Below the pieces are notes generated by a model. It did not search any database. It was not told the origin of the DNA and saw only the letters and a list, made by a program, of their open reading frames with translations. Made by a program: the position numbers and the translations under genes. From Labrys miyagiensis (lineage in GTDB: Bacteria; Pseudomonadota; Alphaproteobacteria; Rhizobiales; Labraceae), in assembly GCF_030160835.1 (NCBI RefSeq), contig NZ_BSPC01000022.1, forward strand, positions 62,001-126,000: 64,000 nucleotides of DNA, read 5' to 3'. Below, in pieces: positions 17,457 to 27,800 of the stretch (the stretch's first letter is position 1; each line of letters opens with the position of its first letter).

Positions 17457-18307
17457 GGGTTCCTCCTCCCCCTGACTATAATCAGGCAAGGGCTTCTGAC
17501 TAAATGTCAAATTGCCGCAACTATAATGGCTGCGGCCACGAATTGTTTCCCTTGTGGAGAAACAATTCACGCAAGCTTCAAGAAACCGTACCGTTTAGCT
17601 TGGTGTGGTTCGACGCCAACATCGTTTGCCAACGTCTCAACAAGCCCAAGCGGTACGATGACCTAGCAATCTGCGATGAACACCAAATTGGGTAAGCAAG
17701 ATGTGCGAATTCGCACACACCTCACCGTAGACATAAGAGCTGTATCCAGCGGGACAGCCAGTTCTGCCCGAGTGGCCATATGTTGGAGTCGCCCAGGACC
17801 TCGTTCGTTTCTTGGTGGTCGACTCTCGGCCAGGGACGGCTGGGAACCGTCAACTGCATGAAACGCGGGCCTCGTTGTGAGTGCCTTCCCACTGGAAAGG
17901 TCCGTAGAAACAGGCGCTTCGGGAGCGGCTGTCTCCAACTGAATTCCGATCAGCGCAAAAGATGGTGCACACGCCCGTGTTTGCGCGGCTTGGTGCGGCG
18001 AGTCTGCCGATTGCCATACGGCATGTGGGGGATCGAAAAATTAGCAGCAACGGGGTTCGCCACTCGACCGCGATCCGGCGACGGCAACACACCCGGCCCC
18101 GATCGGCTCGCGATCCCGGGGCCATATTTGCACGCAGCGCCCAACTCCTGCCTGTCGGCCATCGGAAAGTTGGCCGTCTACGAGGCGTTCACCCGCGACT
18201 CGGGGGAGGGCTGCTTGAAGATGCCGATTGCCGGCACCTGCTGTCCGAAAGGCGCCTTTTGCGCGTGAGCAGGATGCTGTCCTGCGCAACCGTGCCTCTC
18301 GCCCGCG
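17457..18307. other. 850-bp gap with a quorum-type operator and no convincing gene
   Basis: Contains the palindrome at 17702-17717. Short open frames are present on both strands (the longest 162 codons) but their sequences are Arg/Cys-rich and show no start site or family character, so I do not call them. The region could hold a long 5' leader, a small RNA or decayed sequence. Confidence 0.5.
17702..17717. promoter_or_regulatory. tra-box-like palindrome 1 (TGTGCGAATTCGCACA)
   Basis: Perfect 16-bp palindrome. It has the same half-sites as the three others in this window and resembles the TraR tra box (TGTGCAGATCTGCACA). It lies upstream of the minus-strand regulator starting at 17456. No clear -10 hexamer is seen at 20-21 nt in either direction, so orientation is uncertain. 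Confidence 0.75.
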
Positions 18308-18532
18308 TCAGGCTTGCTTGAGGATGGCTCCGGAGTAATTGGTCCAGTGCACCGTATTCAAGATACTGCGGCCCTCGACCTCTATGTCTCCCTCAGCCGT
18401 CATAACAATGCGCACGGGACCATAAGCGATGAGATCAATCGTGATGGCACCCGTATCATCGTCGATGGTGAGCATCGACTTATCTTCTTCTAACCATGTC
18501 ATTCCGTCATGTTTGCTTTTCATCGCTGCCAT
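18308..18532 (-). CDS. small hypothetical protein
   Basis: 74 residues from ATG 18532; a TTG 33 bp upstream is an alternative, and neither has a good ribosome site. The chain is acidic and beta-rich looking (SMLTIDDDTGAITIDLIAYG, VRIVMTAEGDIEVEG). No family recognised. It lies divergently upstream of the LuxR receptor gene and may be a real quorum-island gene; coding character is moderate. Confidence 0.45.
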   Translation of the reverse strand: MAAMKSKHDGMTWLEEDKSMLTIDDDTGAITIDLIAYGPVRIVMTAEGDIEVEGRSILNTVHWTNYSGAILKQA

Positions 18533-18820
18533 AACCCGTTTTCTATGAGGAATAGGGAAGTTCAACCATCTGCGAGGTTAGGTCCGGTACTGCTTGCGTG
18601 CGACTATGAACGCGTCAACAATAGAGAGCCGAAGGACTTCTTAGGAAACTTGCACGAAATTTCAAGTCCCGCCTCTCTCGGCTTGGAGATTGAAAAAAAC
18701 ATTATAGTACATGATCCATGCATTGCTTTCCGGTATTCAGGGTGAGAGAGGTAGTCTCGGAACTGGCATAGCGTATCGTTTTGCACTATCATACCGTTTG
18801 AATGCTTTAGGGGGCGAAAC

Positions 18821-19555
18821 ATGAAAGCGCTCGACAAGATATATTATGATATTGTCGATGAGATCGGCAGCGTACCGACGTCTTCTGACGTCAAAAGCAT
18901 GTTAAATCGTGTCGTTCAGAGTTACGGGTTGCGGACGGCTGCCTATTTCGCCGTAAATATCCCCAGTTCTACAACCGACGATCCTTATCTGGCTGTCACA
19001 TACTCCGATGATTGGGTTGAGCATTACAAGAGCGAAAATTACATAAGAATTGATCCGGTCCTTCGCGAGGGATTTTCCGCGGTTTTGCCGATCGATTGGC
19101 GCAAATTCGATCTGAAGGGGGCCAAACTGAGGGCCTTTTTCGGCGAGGCTTCCGAGTTTGGGCTTGGCCGGCAGGGTCTGACCTTTCCGATACGCGGCCG
19201 TCATGGGGAGCGGGCTCTCTTCACCATCACCAGTGACGTTTCCGATGCCGAGTGGGATCAAACCCTGCGCGCCTTCAAACGCGATTTTCAGGTTCTTGCC
19301 TATCACATTCACAACGCCATTCTTCGCACCGAAACCGTGGAGGAAGAGGAAGTTCACCTGTCTCCTCGAGAGATCGAGTGCTTGAAATGGGTGGCGCGCG
19401 GCAAAACTGTTTCAGAGACGGCTACCATTCTCTCCCTTTCAGATAGGACGGTGCGTTTCTACCTCGACCTGGCTCGTGCAAAGTTGAATGCAACCAATGT
19501 CACGCATGCTGTTGCCAAGGCACTAAATATGAGCATTTTTTTCGGCGTGAGGTAA
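18821..19555 (+). CDS. LuxR-type acyl-homoserine-lactone receptor/regulator
   Basis: 244 residues, the classic size. The autoinducer pocket residues are all present: Trp65, Tyr69, Asp78-Pro79, Trp93 and a Gly near 116-119. The C-terminal GerE helix-turn-helix runs from LSPREIECLKWVARGKTVSE to FYLDLARAKLNATN. It binds an AHL made by the LuxI encoded 77 bp downstream and should bind the TGTGCG-N4-CGCACA palindromes in this region. ATG 18821 is preceded by a G-rich ribosome site. Confidence 0.95.
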   Translation: MKALDKIYYDIVDEIGSVPTSSDVKSMLNRVVQSYGLRTAAYFAVNIPSSTTDDPYLAVTYSDDWVEHYKSENYIRIDPVLREGFSAVLPIDWRKFDLKGAKLRAFFGEASEFGLGRQGLTFPIRGRHGERALFTITSDVSDAEWDQTLRAFKRDFQVLAYHIHNAILRTETVEEEEVHLSPREIECLKWVARGKTVSETATILSLSDRTVRFYLDLARAKLNATNVTHAVAKALNMSIFFGVR

Positions 19556-19632
19556 CCCGTCAAATCTGCCGTATTTCTAAAAGAGTATATCCTTAAGTAT
19601 AGTCGAGCAGTTTCCGACGGAGGGACTGTTCG

Positions 19633-20271
19633 ATGATTGAAGTGATCCAAAGTTTTCAGCGCCATCTACACACCGAAACCCTCGACGCACTCTATCAACT
19701 GCGTGCCAGGGTCTTCAAAGACAGATTGAACTGGGAAGTTGATGTTCAAGAGGGTCGTGAGACCGATTATTTTGACGATTGCGACCCGGTTTATCTAATA
19801 TCGAGAAATCAGTATACTGGCCGGGTTGAAGGTGGCCTGCGGCTGCTGCCAACAACAGGACCGAATATGCTCCGCGACGTCTTTCCCGTCCTCTTGCCGG
19901 ACGGCGAGATTGTGGAAAGTCCGTTGATCTGGGAAAGCTCCCGCTTCGCCATTGATCCCGATCTGGCTACCGACGGCAGTCGCCGGTTGCATTCCGTAAC
20001 CACCGAACTGCTCTGCGGTATCGTCGAGGTCGGCATGCTGGCCGGCATCGACTTCGTAGTCTCGGTCTATGACGCCCGCATGGCGCGCATCTTCAAGCTG
20101 GCCAACTGCCCCGCCGATGTCATCGGCGTGCCGACCCGTATAGGCCGGGTGATGACCTATGCCGGGCTGTTCGAGATCAGCGAGGAAATGCGCGGCCGTA
20201 TTGCAAGAGCTGGCCAGATCACCGGGTCGGTGCTGCTGCCCGATACCAATGTCAACGCCGTTGCGGCCTGA
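19633..20271 (+). CDS. LuxI-type acyl-homoserine-lactone synthase
   Basis: 212 residues. All invariant positions of the family are visible: Arg24, Phe28, Trp34, Asp45, Asp48, Arg70, Glu101 and Arg104. It makes an AHL from S-adenosylmethionine and an acyl-ACP or acyl-CoA; the acyl chain cannot be read from sequence. GGAGG lies 9-10 nt before the ATG. The gene follows luxR in the same direction. No TGTGCG-type palindrome is seen in the 77-bp gap, so positive autoinduction through this box is not evident. Confidence 0.96.
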   Translation: MIEVIQSFQRHLHTETLDALYQLRARVFKDRLNWEVDVQEGRETDYFDDCDPVYLISRNQYTGRVEGGLRLLPTTGPNMLRDVFPVLLPDGEIVESPLIWESSRFAIDPDLATDGSRRLHSVTTELLCGIVEVGMLAGIDFVVSVYDARMARIFKLANCPADVIGVPTRIGRVMTYAGLFEISEEMRGRIARAGQITGSVLLPDTNVNAVAA

Positions 20272-20347
20272 GGCCGCGGCAGGGCCAGATATCCACTATC
20301 ATCACGCCCGCCGGCAGGCCGCCGGTGCGGGGACAGCGACAAGAGCT

Positions 20348-20387
20348 CTGAAATTCCCTGCGCATCCACCGGCGCAGGGAGTTTCAG
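20348..20387. terminator. hairpin between luxI and the PPTase gene
   Basis: CTGAAATTCCCTGCGC pairs with GCGCAGGGAGTTTCAG (16-bp stem, one mismatch, 8-nt loop). It lies between convergent genes and overlaps the PPTase stop. No clear T tract, so terminator function is tentative. Confidence 0.5.
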
Positions 20388-21112
20388 GGCCGTTCTGCAG
20401 GTGGCATGGCAAGAAGCGACCACCCCTTGGCGCGCGCGGCGACAGCGCCCCTGCAGGGGCCCGGCGCCAGGAATGTACGGACCAGCCATTGTGCCGCCTC
20501 GTCGGCGCTCTCGCCGACGCGCAACAAGGCATCGTCGTCGCTTCGGGCAAGATCGAACTCGAACCGGGCCGGTGACCCCCCGAGCCCGGTGCCCAGGGCT
20601 TTCAGGCACGCTTCTTTGCGCGTCCAACTTTCAAGAAGGATGTCGCCTTGCCGTGCGGCGGGGAGGGTCTCGAACTGGCGTTGTTCTGCCGCCGAGAGGA
20701 TTTGGGGCAGAATGTCCTCCTCGATCGGGCGGATAAGTTCGATATCGACACCCAATTCCATCTCTGACGAGACCGCGAGCGCGGCGCTGTCCTCACTGTG
20801 GCTGAGGTTGAAATCGAGGCGCCAGGATTCTGGCTGTGTCAGGCTGTGAGGCTTTCCAGCCGCGCCATAGCCGAATGAGACCTCTTCGGCCCTGCAACCA
20901 ATGTAATCCGCGAGTATGAAGCGCAGCCGCCCCCGAGCGAGAACGAAGCGCTTCCGGTGCTTCTCGAAGCGAAAAGAGTCCGCTCTTCGGCTCTCATCGG
21001 GGGACAGGCTTTGCCAGCAGGCTTCAAGATCCGTGCTCGAGGGATCCAGCGACCATAGCCAGAGATGAACATGTCCGTCGCCAGGACGAGGGGCTGGATT
21101 CGTGGAAAGCAT
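20384..21112 (-). CDS. Sfp-type 4'-phosphopantetheinyl transferase
   Basis: 242 residues. The family signature is complete: GVDIELI near residue 120 and ESWTRKEACLKALGTGL about 40 residues later. It moves the phosphopantetheine arm of CoA onto carrier-domain serines; the likely targets are the two PCPs, the ACP and the terminal PCP of the NRPS-PKS at 22.9-35.4 kb. ATG 21112 gives the normal family length. It is transcribed away from the NRPS operon across a 785-bp gap. Confidence 0.94.
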   Translation of the reverse strand: MLSTNPAPRPGDGHVHLWLWSLDPSSTDLEACWQSLSPDESRRADSFRFEKHRKRFVLARGRLRFILADYIGCRAEEVSFGYGAAGKPHSLTQPESWRLDFNLSHSEDSAALAVSSEMELGVDIELIRPIEEDILPQILSAAEQRQFETLPAARQGDILLESWTRKEACLKALGTGLGGSPARFEFDLARSDDDALLRVGESADEAAQWLVRTFLAPGPCRGAVAARAKGWSLLAMPPAERP

Positions 21113-21897
21113 GGTTGCCTTATAGCCGGATTCCAACTCTTCCTTGGCTATTCGATAAGATCGAACTCGAAATCCCGGGGAGATTTCACTTTGCGCTGCT
21201 CGCGCGCTGCCACTTGCGATTTTCTTGGAGGACACAGAAGTCGATGCATCAAGATGCGGGCGCACTACTTTTTGTACTATTTTTCGTTTCCCTGCTCCTC
21301 CTGCGAGCATTAGCTCTTTGGAGGTACTCGGAAATGTCGCCGTCTCGGGAGTGCCTATATACTCCTTTTGGCGGGTTCTCTCTCTTTTTCCCTATCGCAA
21401 GCCCTCAAATTCCGGAATTGAGGCTTGAGTTTGCGGGTCCTAGTATTCAGATGTAATCTTCAATTGGCGTGCCGCCGGTTGTTTGACTAGAGATTCCCGT
21501 AGGTCACTCGCAAGACAGACGGAACCGCGCATCGGCGCTTCGATGCTGACTTTGCTCGGTGTTGTATTTATTCTAATTTCATGGGGGGATATTACCCTGC
21601 CGGGCAATAGTTTGGCAGCGATAAAATAAATCATGAAAAGCCCAAAGGACAAGTAGGCGCTCGGTTCAGCCTTGGCGCCACGGCCTATTTGCCATCGCTT
21701 CCCCTTTCTTCGCAACCAAGATGAGGAATGTTTAACTAGACATAGGGGGCGGCATGCTCCAAAAGCTCCTATAGTGTGAAATGTGCGCGTTCGCACATCG
21801 TTTCTTGTTTTACTGGCGTAGTTGGAGCTGGCAAGAAGCGCGAGAGGTACAGGTTGGTGGGCCATCGGTTGGCAGGTATCATGAAGGGTTCGGGGAC
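21113..21897. other. 785-bp low-GC gap with a quorum-type operator
   Basis: Lower in GC than neighbouring genes. It holds the palindrome at 21782-21797. A minus-strand frame (21440-21919) with a possible internal start near 21634 is open but unlike any family I know; I do not call it. Confidence 0.5.
21782..21797 (+). promoter_or_regulatory. tra-box-like palindrome 2 (TGTGCGCGTTCGCACA)
   Basis: With its flanks it reads ATGTGC...GCACAT, the full 18-bp outline of a tra box. It lies 100 bp upstream of the methyltransferase start and hence before the NRPS operon. A -10 at the expected 20-21 nt spacing is poor (GTAGTT). Confidence 0.75.
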
Positions 21898-22704
21898 ATG
21901 AACATACGTGCTGTTGCAAGACGCCTGGGCCGGCGTCTTGACGGCATGGTCAGCCTGCCCGTTTTGAGTGGTCTCTACGATCGTTATTTTGCCTCGGCCT
22001 CTGGGGACATCCGGCTCTTTCGTGGCATCTATTCCGATTTCGTGACGGCACGTGCATCGGCGCCGGCCACCAAGCCGATCGGTTATGACAATGAAGCCTC
22101 GGCCCTTCGACTGGAACCCGAGCGTCACCAGGCCTCCCCGACCGACTATCCGGTGATGTTCTGGCTGCAGAAGCTTATCCACGACGATAGCGTTGTCTTC
22201 GACTATGGTGGCAACGTCGGCATTTCCTTCTTCAACTTCCGCCGCTATTTCGCCTATCCGCCGGGCATGCGGTGGCTCGTCTGTGACGTTCCGGCCGTGG
22301 CAGCCGCTGGTGCGGCAATCGCCAGGGACGAAGGCGCCACTCAACTTTCGTTCACGACCGATTTCGAGGGTTTGGAACAGGCCGACATCTTTCTGGCGTC
22401 CGGTGTGTTGCAATATGTGGAGGATCCCGTACGCTCCCTTAGGGAAGCTGTGAAGCGACCTCGACATGTGTTGATCAACAGAACTTCTGTGGTGGACAGC
22501 GAGACTGTGGTGACGCTGCAATCCATCGGCACCTCCTTTTGTCCCTATTATCTGTTCAATAGAAAAGAGTTCCTTTCGAAATTCACCGATCTGGGTTATC
22601 GTTTGGCTGACGAATGGAAGAATCCGGGGCTTGGTTGTAGAATCCCTGCTCACTCGAAATATAACGTAGATCAATACTCTGGATTTTATTTCGTTCTCGA
22701 ATAA
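21898..22704 (+). CDS. TIGR04325-type methyltransferase
   Basis: 268 residues from ATG 21898, with AAGGG 9 nt upstream. The SAM motif reads VVFDYGGNVGISFFNFRRY, followed by WLVCDVPAVAAAG; this pattern is that of the TIGR04325 putative methyltransferases, often found near polysaccharide clusters. Its substrate is unknown. It follows the quorum-type palindrome and precedes the NRPS by 203 bp without a visible terminator, so I infer it is the first gene of that operon and may methylate the product or an intermediate. Confidence 0.82.
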   Translation: MNIRAVARRLGRRLDGMVSLPVLSGLYDRYFASASGDIRLFRGIYSDFVTARASAPATKPIGYDNEASALRLEPERHQASPTDYPVMFWLQKLIHDDSVVFDYGGNVGISFFNFRRYFAYPPGMRWLVCDVPAVAAAGAAIARDEGATQLSFTTDFEGLEQADIFLASGVLQYVEDPVRSLREAVKRPRHVLINRTSVVDSETVVTLQSIGTSFCPYYLFNRKEFLSKFTDLGYRLADEWKNPGLGCRIPAHSKYNVDQYSGFYFVLE

Positions 22705-22907
22705 TTTTATGCTTTTTCGGGGCGTTGGGATTGTATTATGTGGAGCTCATTCGGGGCGGCGAATGATAAGGCGTGCCGTGTCGGAACGATTTGTGCGGAG
22801 AGAACTCCCAGGGAGGCACTCGCCGGCGATGACAAAATAGTTTGTCAGGATTTGTATATATCGTGCGACGAGCATGACTGTGGCGCGATCGTTTATCCGG
22901 AGGCCCT

Positions 22908-24809
22908 ATGATCGATAATGCTTCCGAACGGCCCCTACATGCTCTGATCAGCCTGCAGGCCGTTTCACGTCTCGACAGCGTCGCAGTCACGTGTGGGGAC
23001 GCGTCCATAACTTTTGGTGAGCTGGAGGCCCGATCCAACCAGCTTGCGCATCGTCTGCTGAAAATGGGCGCCGGCCACGGGCGTCTGATTGCGATCGGCC
23101 TCGAACGTTCGATCGATATGGTGGTCGGATTGCTGGGTATTCTCAAATCCGGCGCCGGCTATCTGCCGCTCGATCCCGGTTACCCGCGCGAGCGGCTGGT
23201 GTTTACCCTCGATGATGCCAAGCCGGTGGCTTTTGTAACGACATCGACGGGTCGTCCGTCCTTGCCGGAGAGCAATGTGCCCGTCGTCCTGCTTGATTCG
23301 GACGCCGCGAGCCTCGCTGAGGAGCTCTCGACAGTTCCCGACATCGCTGAGGATCTCGATTCGCTTGCCTATGTCATCTACACCTCCGGCTCCACCGGGA
23401 AGCCCAAGGGGTGTCAGGTCACCCATCGCAATGTGGCGCGTCTGTTCAGCGCGACAGAACATTGGTTTGGTTTCGGCTCGCAGGACGTCTGGACCTTCTT
23501 CCATTCGCATGCCTTCGATTTCTCCGTGTGGGAAATCTGGGGGGCGCTGATCTATGGCGGCCGGGTGGTGGTGGTGCCTTATGTCGTCAGCCGATCGCCC
23601 GCCGAGTTCCTTGATCTCCTGGTGCGCGAGAAGGTCACGGTGCTCAACCAGACGCCATCCGCCTTCCGCACGCTGATCGAGGCGGACAGGCGCAGCAACC
23701 ATCAGCCGGGAAGCCTCAGCCTGCGCTATGTCATCTTCGGCGGCGAGGCGCTGGAATTGCAGATGCTGCGTCCCTGGTTCGCCCGCCATGGCGACAGGAG
23801 ACCCCAGCTCGTCAACATGTACGGCATCACCGAGACCACGGTGCATGTCACCTATCGGCCGATCAACCTGGCGGATCTCGACGAAAACCGCGGCAGCGTC
23901 ATCGGCGTGCCGATCCCCGACCTCACCGTGCATGTGCTCGACGAAGCGCGCACGCCCACGCCTCGGGGCGAAGTGGGGGAGATGTATGTCGGCGGCGGAG
24001 GCGTCTGCCTCGGCTATCTCAACCGTCCCGAACTCACGGCCGAGCGCTTCATCGAATGGCGTTCGCCGGAGGCGGGCACGCTGGAGCGTCTCTACAAGAC
24101 GGGCGATCTTGCCCGCCGCCTGGCGGATGGGGATCTCGAATATCTCGGCCGCAGCGACGACCAGGTGAAGATCCGTGGCTTTCGCATCGAGACCGGCGAG
24201 ATCGAGAGCCAGCTCGTCCAGCATCCCGGCGTGAACGCCTGTGCCGTGATTGCCCGCAAGGACGGCCTGGGCGGCGAGACCCGTCTCGTCGCTTATGTCG
24301 TGCCGGCCGCCACGCCGGCCACAGTCGCCGAATTGCGCGCGCATCTCGCCCAGACGCTGCCCGATTACATGTTGCCCTCGGCCTTCGTCGAGCTGGGGGC
24401 GCTGCCGATGACGGAGAATGGCAAGCTCGACCGCAAGGCACTCCCGGCTCCCGCCATAGCGGTAAGCCCCATCCTTCCTGAGGCGCGCGACGAGCTTGAG
24501 CAGAAGATCGCCACCATCTGGGCTCGCGTGCTGGGTATTGCGCAGGTGAGCACGAGCGTGAACTTCTTCGACCAGGGTGGCAGCTCGCTGCAAATGGTGA
24601 CTGTTCTCAATGAGATTCAGGAAAGTGTTCATCCACACCTTCGCATGAACGATCTGTTTGAGCGGCCGACGATCAAGGCGCTGGCCGCCTTCATCCGCGG
24701 CAGCGCCACGCCCCAGCCGGCCGCCCTCAACGCGGGGCAGTTGCGAGCCAGGCAGCAGGCGGAGGCGCTCCAGCGCCTGCGCCAGCGTCAGAGCGGGGGT
24801 GCGAAATGA
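22908..24809 (+). CDS. NRPS protein: adenylation (threonine) and carrier domain
   Basis: 633 residues. The A domain (about 20-510) shows YVIYTSGSTGKPKG, FDFSVWEIW, NMYGITETTVH and YKTGDLARR. Read against the GrsA phenylalanine A domain, the ten-residue specificity code is D-F-W-N-I-G-M-V-H-K, the standard threonine code. The PCP (about 525-600) carries Ser560 in DQGGSSLQ. There is no condensation domain. It may be the starter module, or load threonine in trans onto the A-less last module as SyrB1 does in syringomycin synthesis. GGAGG precedes the ATG. The stop overlaps the next start (ATGA). Confidence 0.93.
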   Translation: MIDNASERPLHALISLQAVSRLDSVAVTCGDASITFGELEARSNQLAHRLLKMGAGHGRLIAIGLERSIDMVVGLLGILKSGAGYLPLDPGYPRERLVFTLDDAKPVAFVTTSTGRPSLPESNVPVVLLDSDAASLAEELSTVPDIAEDLDSLAYVIYTSGSTGKPKGCQVTHRNVARLFSATEHWFGFGSQDVWTFFHSHAFDFSVWEIWGALIYGGRVVVVPYVVSRSPAEFLDLLVREKVTVLNQTPSAFRTLIEADRRSNHQPGSLSLRYVIFGGEALELQMLRPWFARHGDRRPQLVNMYGITETTVHVTYRPINLADLDENRGSVIGVPIPDLTVHVLDEARTPTPRGEVGEMYVGGGGVCLGYLNRPELTAERFIEWRSPEAGTLERLYKTGDLARRLADGDLEYLGRSDDQVKIRGFRIETGEIESQLVQHPGVNACAVIARKDGLGGETRLVAYVVPAATPATVAELRAHLAQTLPDYMLPSAFVELGALPMTENGKLDRKALPAPAIAVSPILPEARDELEQKIATIWARVLGIAQVSTSVNFFDQGGSSLQMVTVLNEIQESVHPHLRMNDLFERPTIKALAAFIRGSATPQPAALNAGQLRARQQAEALQRLRQRQSGGAK

Positions 24810-27800
24810 GCGATCCCTTCGACAACGCACCCTCCGGCGAGCTGCCGCTCAACGCGGTGGCCGTCATTGGCATGGCCGGGCGCTTCCCCGGCGCGCGCAA
24901 TGTCGGCGCGTTCTGGCGCAACCTCTGCAACGGCGTCGAATCGATCACGCGTTTCGAGGACAGCGAGCTCGAGGACAGCTACGGGCAGGAAGTTCGCCGC
25001 GCCCCGAATTTCGTGCGCGCCCGGCCGATCCTGCCCGATGTCGAGTTCTTCGATGCGCCCTTCTTCGGCATGTATCCCCGGGAGGCGGAGCTGACGGATC
25101 CGCAGCATCGCGTCTTCCTCGAATGCGCCTGGGAGGCGCTCGAGGATGGCGGTTATGATCCGGCGAGCTATCCCGGCGCCATCGGCGTGATCGCCGGATG
25201 CAGCATGAACACCTATTTCCTCCATCATGTCGTGGGCAATCGCGGCGTTTCGGAGGATTTCACCAACGCCTTCCAGGTCGGGCAATATCCGATGCTGCTG
25301 GGCGCCAGCGGCGAGTTCCTCGCGACGCGCGTCTCCTACAAACTCAACCTCAACGGGCCGAGCTTCACGCTGAACACCGCCTGCTCGACCTCACTGATGG
25401 CGATCGCCCAGTGCTGCCAGCAATTGCTGCTCTATCAATGCGACATGGCGATCGCCGGCGGCGTCTCCATCACCTTCCCCCAGAAGCGCGGCTATCTCAG
25501 CCAGGAAGGTGGCATGGTCTCCGAAGATGGCCATTGCCGCACCTTCGATGCCGACGCCAATGGCACGGTGTTCGGCAGTGGGGCGGGCGCGGTGCTTCTG
25601 AAGCGGCTGGAGGATGCGGTTGCAGACGGCGACCATATCTACGCCGTGGTGCGCGGCACCGGCGTCAACAATGACGGTTCGGCCAAGGTCGGCTTCACGG
25701 CGCCGAGTTCGGACGGGCAGGCCAACGCCATCATGATGGCGCATGCCAATGCCGGTATCGAGCCTACTTCGATTTCCTACGTCGAATGCCATGGTACGGC
25801 GACGCCGCTCGGCGATCCCATCGAGATCGCGGGCCTCACCAAGGCGTTCCGCGCCACGGGTGACGAGACGAAGCAGTTCTGCGCCATCGGCTCGGTGAAG
25901 AGTAATATCGGCCATCTCGATGCGGCGGCCGGCGTGGTCGGCTTCATCAAGACGGCATTGAGCCTGCAGCATCGCCTGCTGCCGCCGACGTTGCATTTCA
26001 AGAAACCGAATCCGCGCCTCGATATCGAGAATACGCCCTTCTTCGTCAATGCGGCGCTGAACGAATGGCCCGCCGGGTCGGAACCACGCCGGGCCGGTGT
26101 CAGCGCCTTCGGTGTCGGCGGCACCAATGTCCATATCGTGCTGGAGGAAGCGCCCGAACGTCCCGTGCCGGTGGCTGCCTCCCAGGTAGAGGTGCTGACC
26201 CTGTCGGCTCGCAGCGAAGCGGCGCTCGGCAAGGCCCGCTCCGCATTGGCCGATCACTTGCGCCAGACACCCGATCTCCCGCTCGCCGAAGTCGCGCATA
26301 CGCTGCAAGCCGGACGCAGGGTTTTCGATTATCGCTGGTCCGCCGCGAGCCGCGATCTCGACGGCGCCATCGCCGCCCTCGGCAATGCCGCGACCGCCCG
26401 CGCCGTGAAGGCCACCGCCGATCCCGGCGTGCTGTTCATGTTCCCGGGCCAAGGCTCGCAATATCCCGACATGGCGCGGGGCCTCTATGATGGGAATGCC
26501 GGCTTCCGGGCCGATATCGACCGCTGTGCCGATATCCTGCGTCTCTATCTCGAACGGGATCTGCGCGAGGTGCTCTATCCGGCCGAGCGCCGCGAGGATG
26601 ATCACAAGGAGCTGGCGGCGACCTGCTATGCGCAGCCCGGCATCTTCTCGGTCGAATATGCATTGGGTCGGCTGTGGATGAGCCGGGGCATCCAGCCCCG
26701 TGCGATGATCGGCCATAGTGTCGGTGAGTTCGTCGCCGCCTGCCTCGCCGGCGTCTTCACGCTGGAGGACGTGCTGCCGCTGGTGGCGACGCGGGGGCGG
26801 CTGATGCAGGACCTGCCGCCAGGCGGCATGCTGGCGGTGCGTCTGCCCGAGGCCGAACTGACGCCGCTGCTCGACAAGGATCTCGCCATCGCCGCCATCA
26901 ACGGCCCTTCGCTGTGCGTGGCTTCCGGCCCGTATGAGGCGATCGACCGGCTGGAGACGGTGCTCAAGGAACGCAATGTCGTCAGCCGGCGGCTGCACAC
27001 CTCGCACGCTTTCCATTCGCCGATGATGGATCCGATCATCGAGCCCTTCACCGGGCATGTGCGCAAGCTCGCGCTGCAAGCCCCGAGCATTCCTTACGTC
27101 TCCGGCGTCACCGGCCAGTGGATCACCGTGGCGGAGGCGACCTCGCCCGATTACTGGGCGCGCCATTTCCGCCAGCCCGTTCGCTTCGCCGATGGCCTGG
27201 GACTGCTGCTCAGCGACGCGAATGCCGTGCTGCTGGAAGTCGGCGCCGGCAATACCCTGACCTCGCTGGCCCTGCAGGGCGCGGCGAAGGGCAGGGTGGT
27301 CGTGCCCTCTCTGGGCGATGCCCAGCGCGAACGGCCGGACGAGGACAGCATGGCCGAGGCCCTCGGCCGCCTGTGGGCCGCCGGCGTGCCGGTGAATTGG
27401 TCCGGTCTGCGCGATGGCGCACAGCCCCGGCGGGTTTCCCTGCCGACTTATCCTTTCGAGCGCGAGCGCCATTGGGTCGATGCCCCCAAGCCCGCCCAGA
27501 ACGCCCCGCAGAATGCCCCCTTGGCCGCGGCCATGGCCGAAGCCCGAGTTTCAACCGATGCGACGCCGCTTCCTGTCGGCGCGACCATGGATACCAGCCT
27601 GATGCCGTTGCCTGAGCAAGCCGCTATGCCCGACGCGAATGCCCGCGAAAACGCCATCCGCGCCGTCGTGGTTTCGATCTTCGAAGACCTGTCGGGCGAG
27701 GATGTCGGCTCGGCTCCCGCCGGCACCACCTTCCTCGAGATGGGCTTCGATTCGCTCTTCCTCACCCAGGCGGCGCAGGAACTGCTCAACAAGTTCGGCT

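Noticed and set aside
17780-18268. 162-codon open frame in the operator-bearing gap
   Set aside because: Arg/Cys-rich, no ribosome site, no family character, and overlapping alternative frames are equally open.
21440-21919. 159-codon minus-strand frame upstream of the NRPS operon
   Set aside because: It runs through the quorum-type operator and shows no domain; at most a short internal ORF could be real, without evidence.
22705-22907. Fifth quorum operator directly before the Thr A-PCP gene
   Set aside because: Half-site-like strings (TTGTGCGG, CGTGCGACGAGCATGA) occur, but neither has the second half-site.
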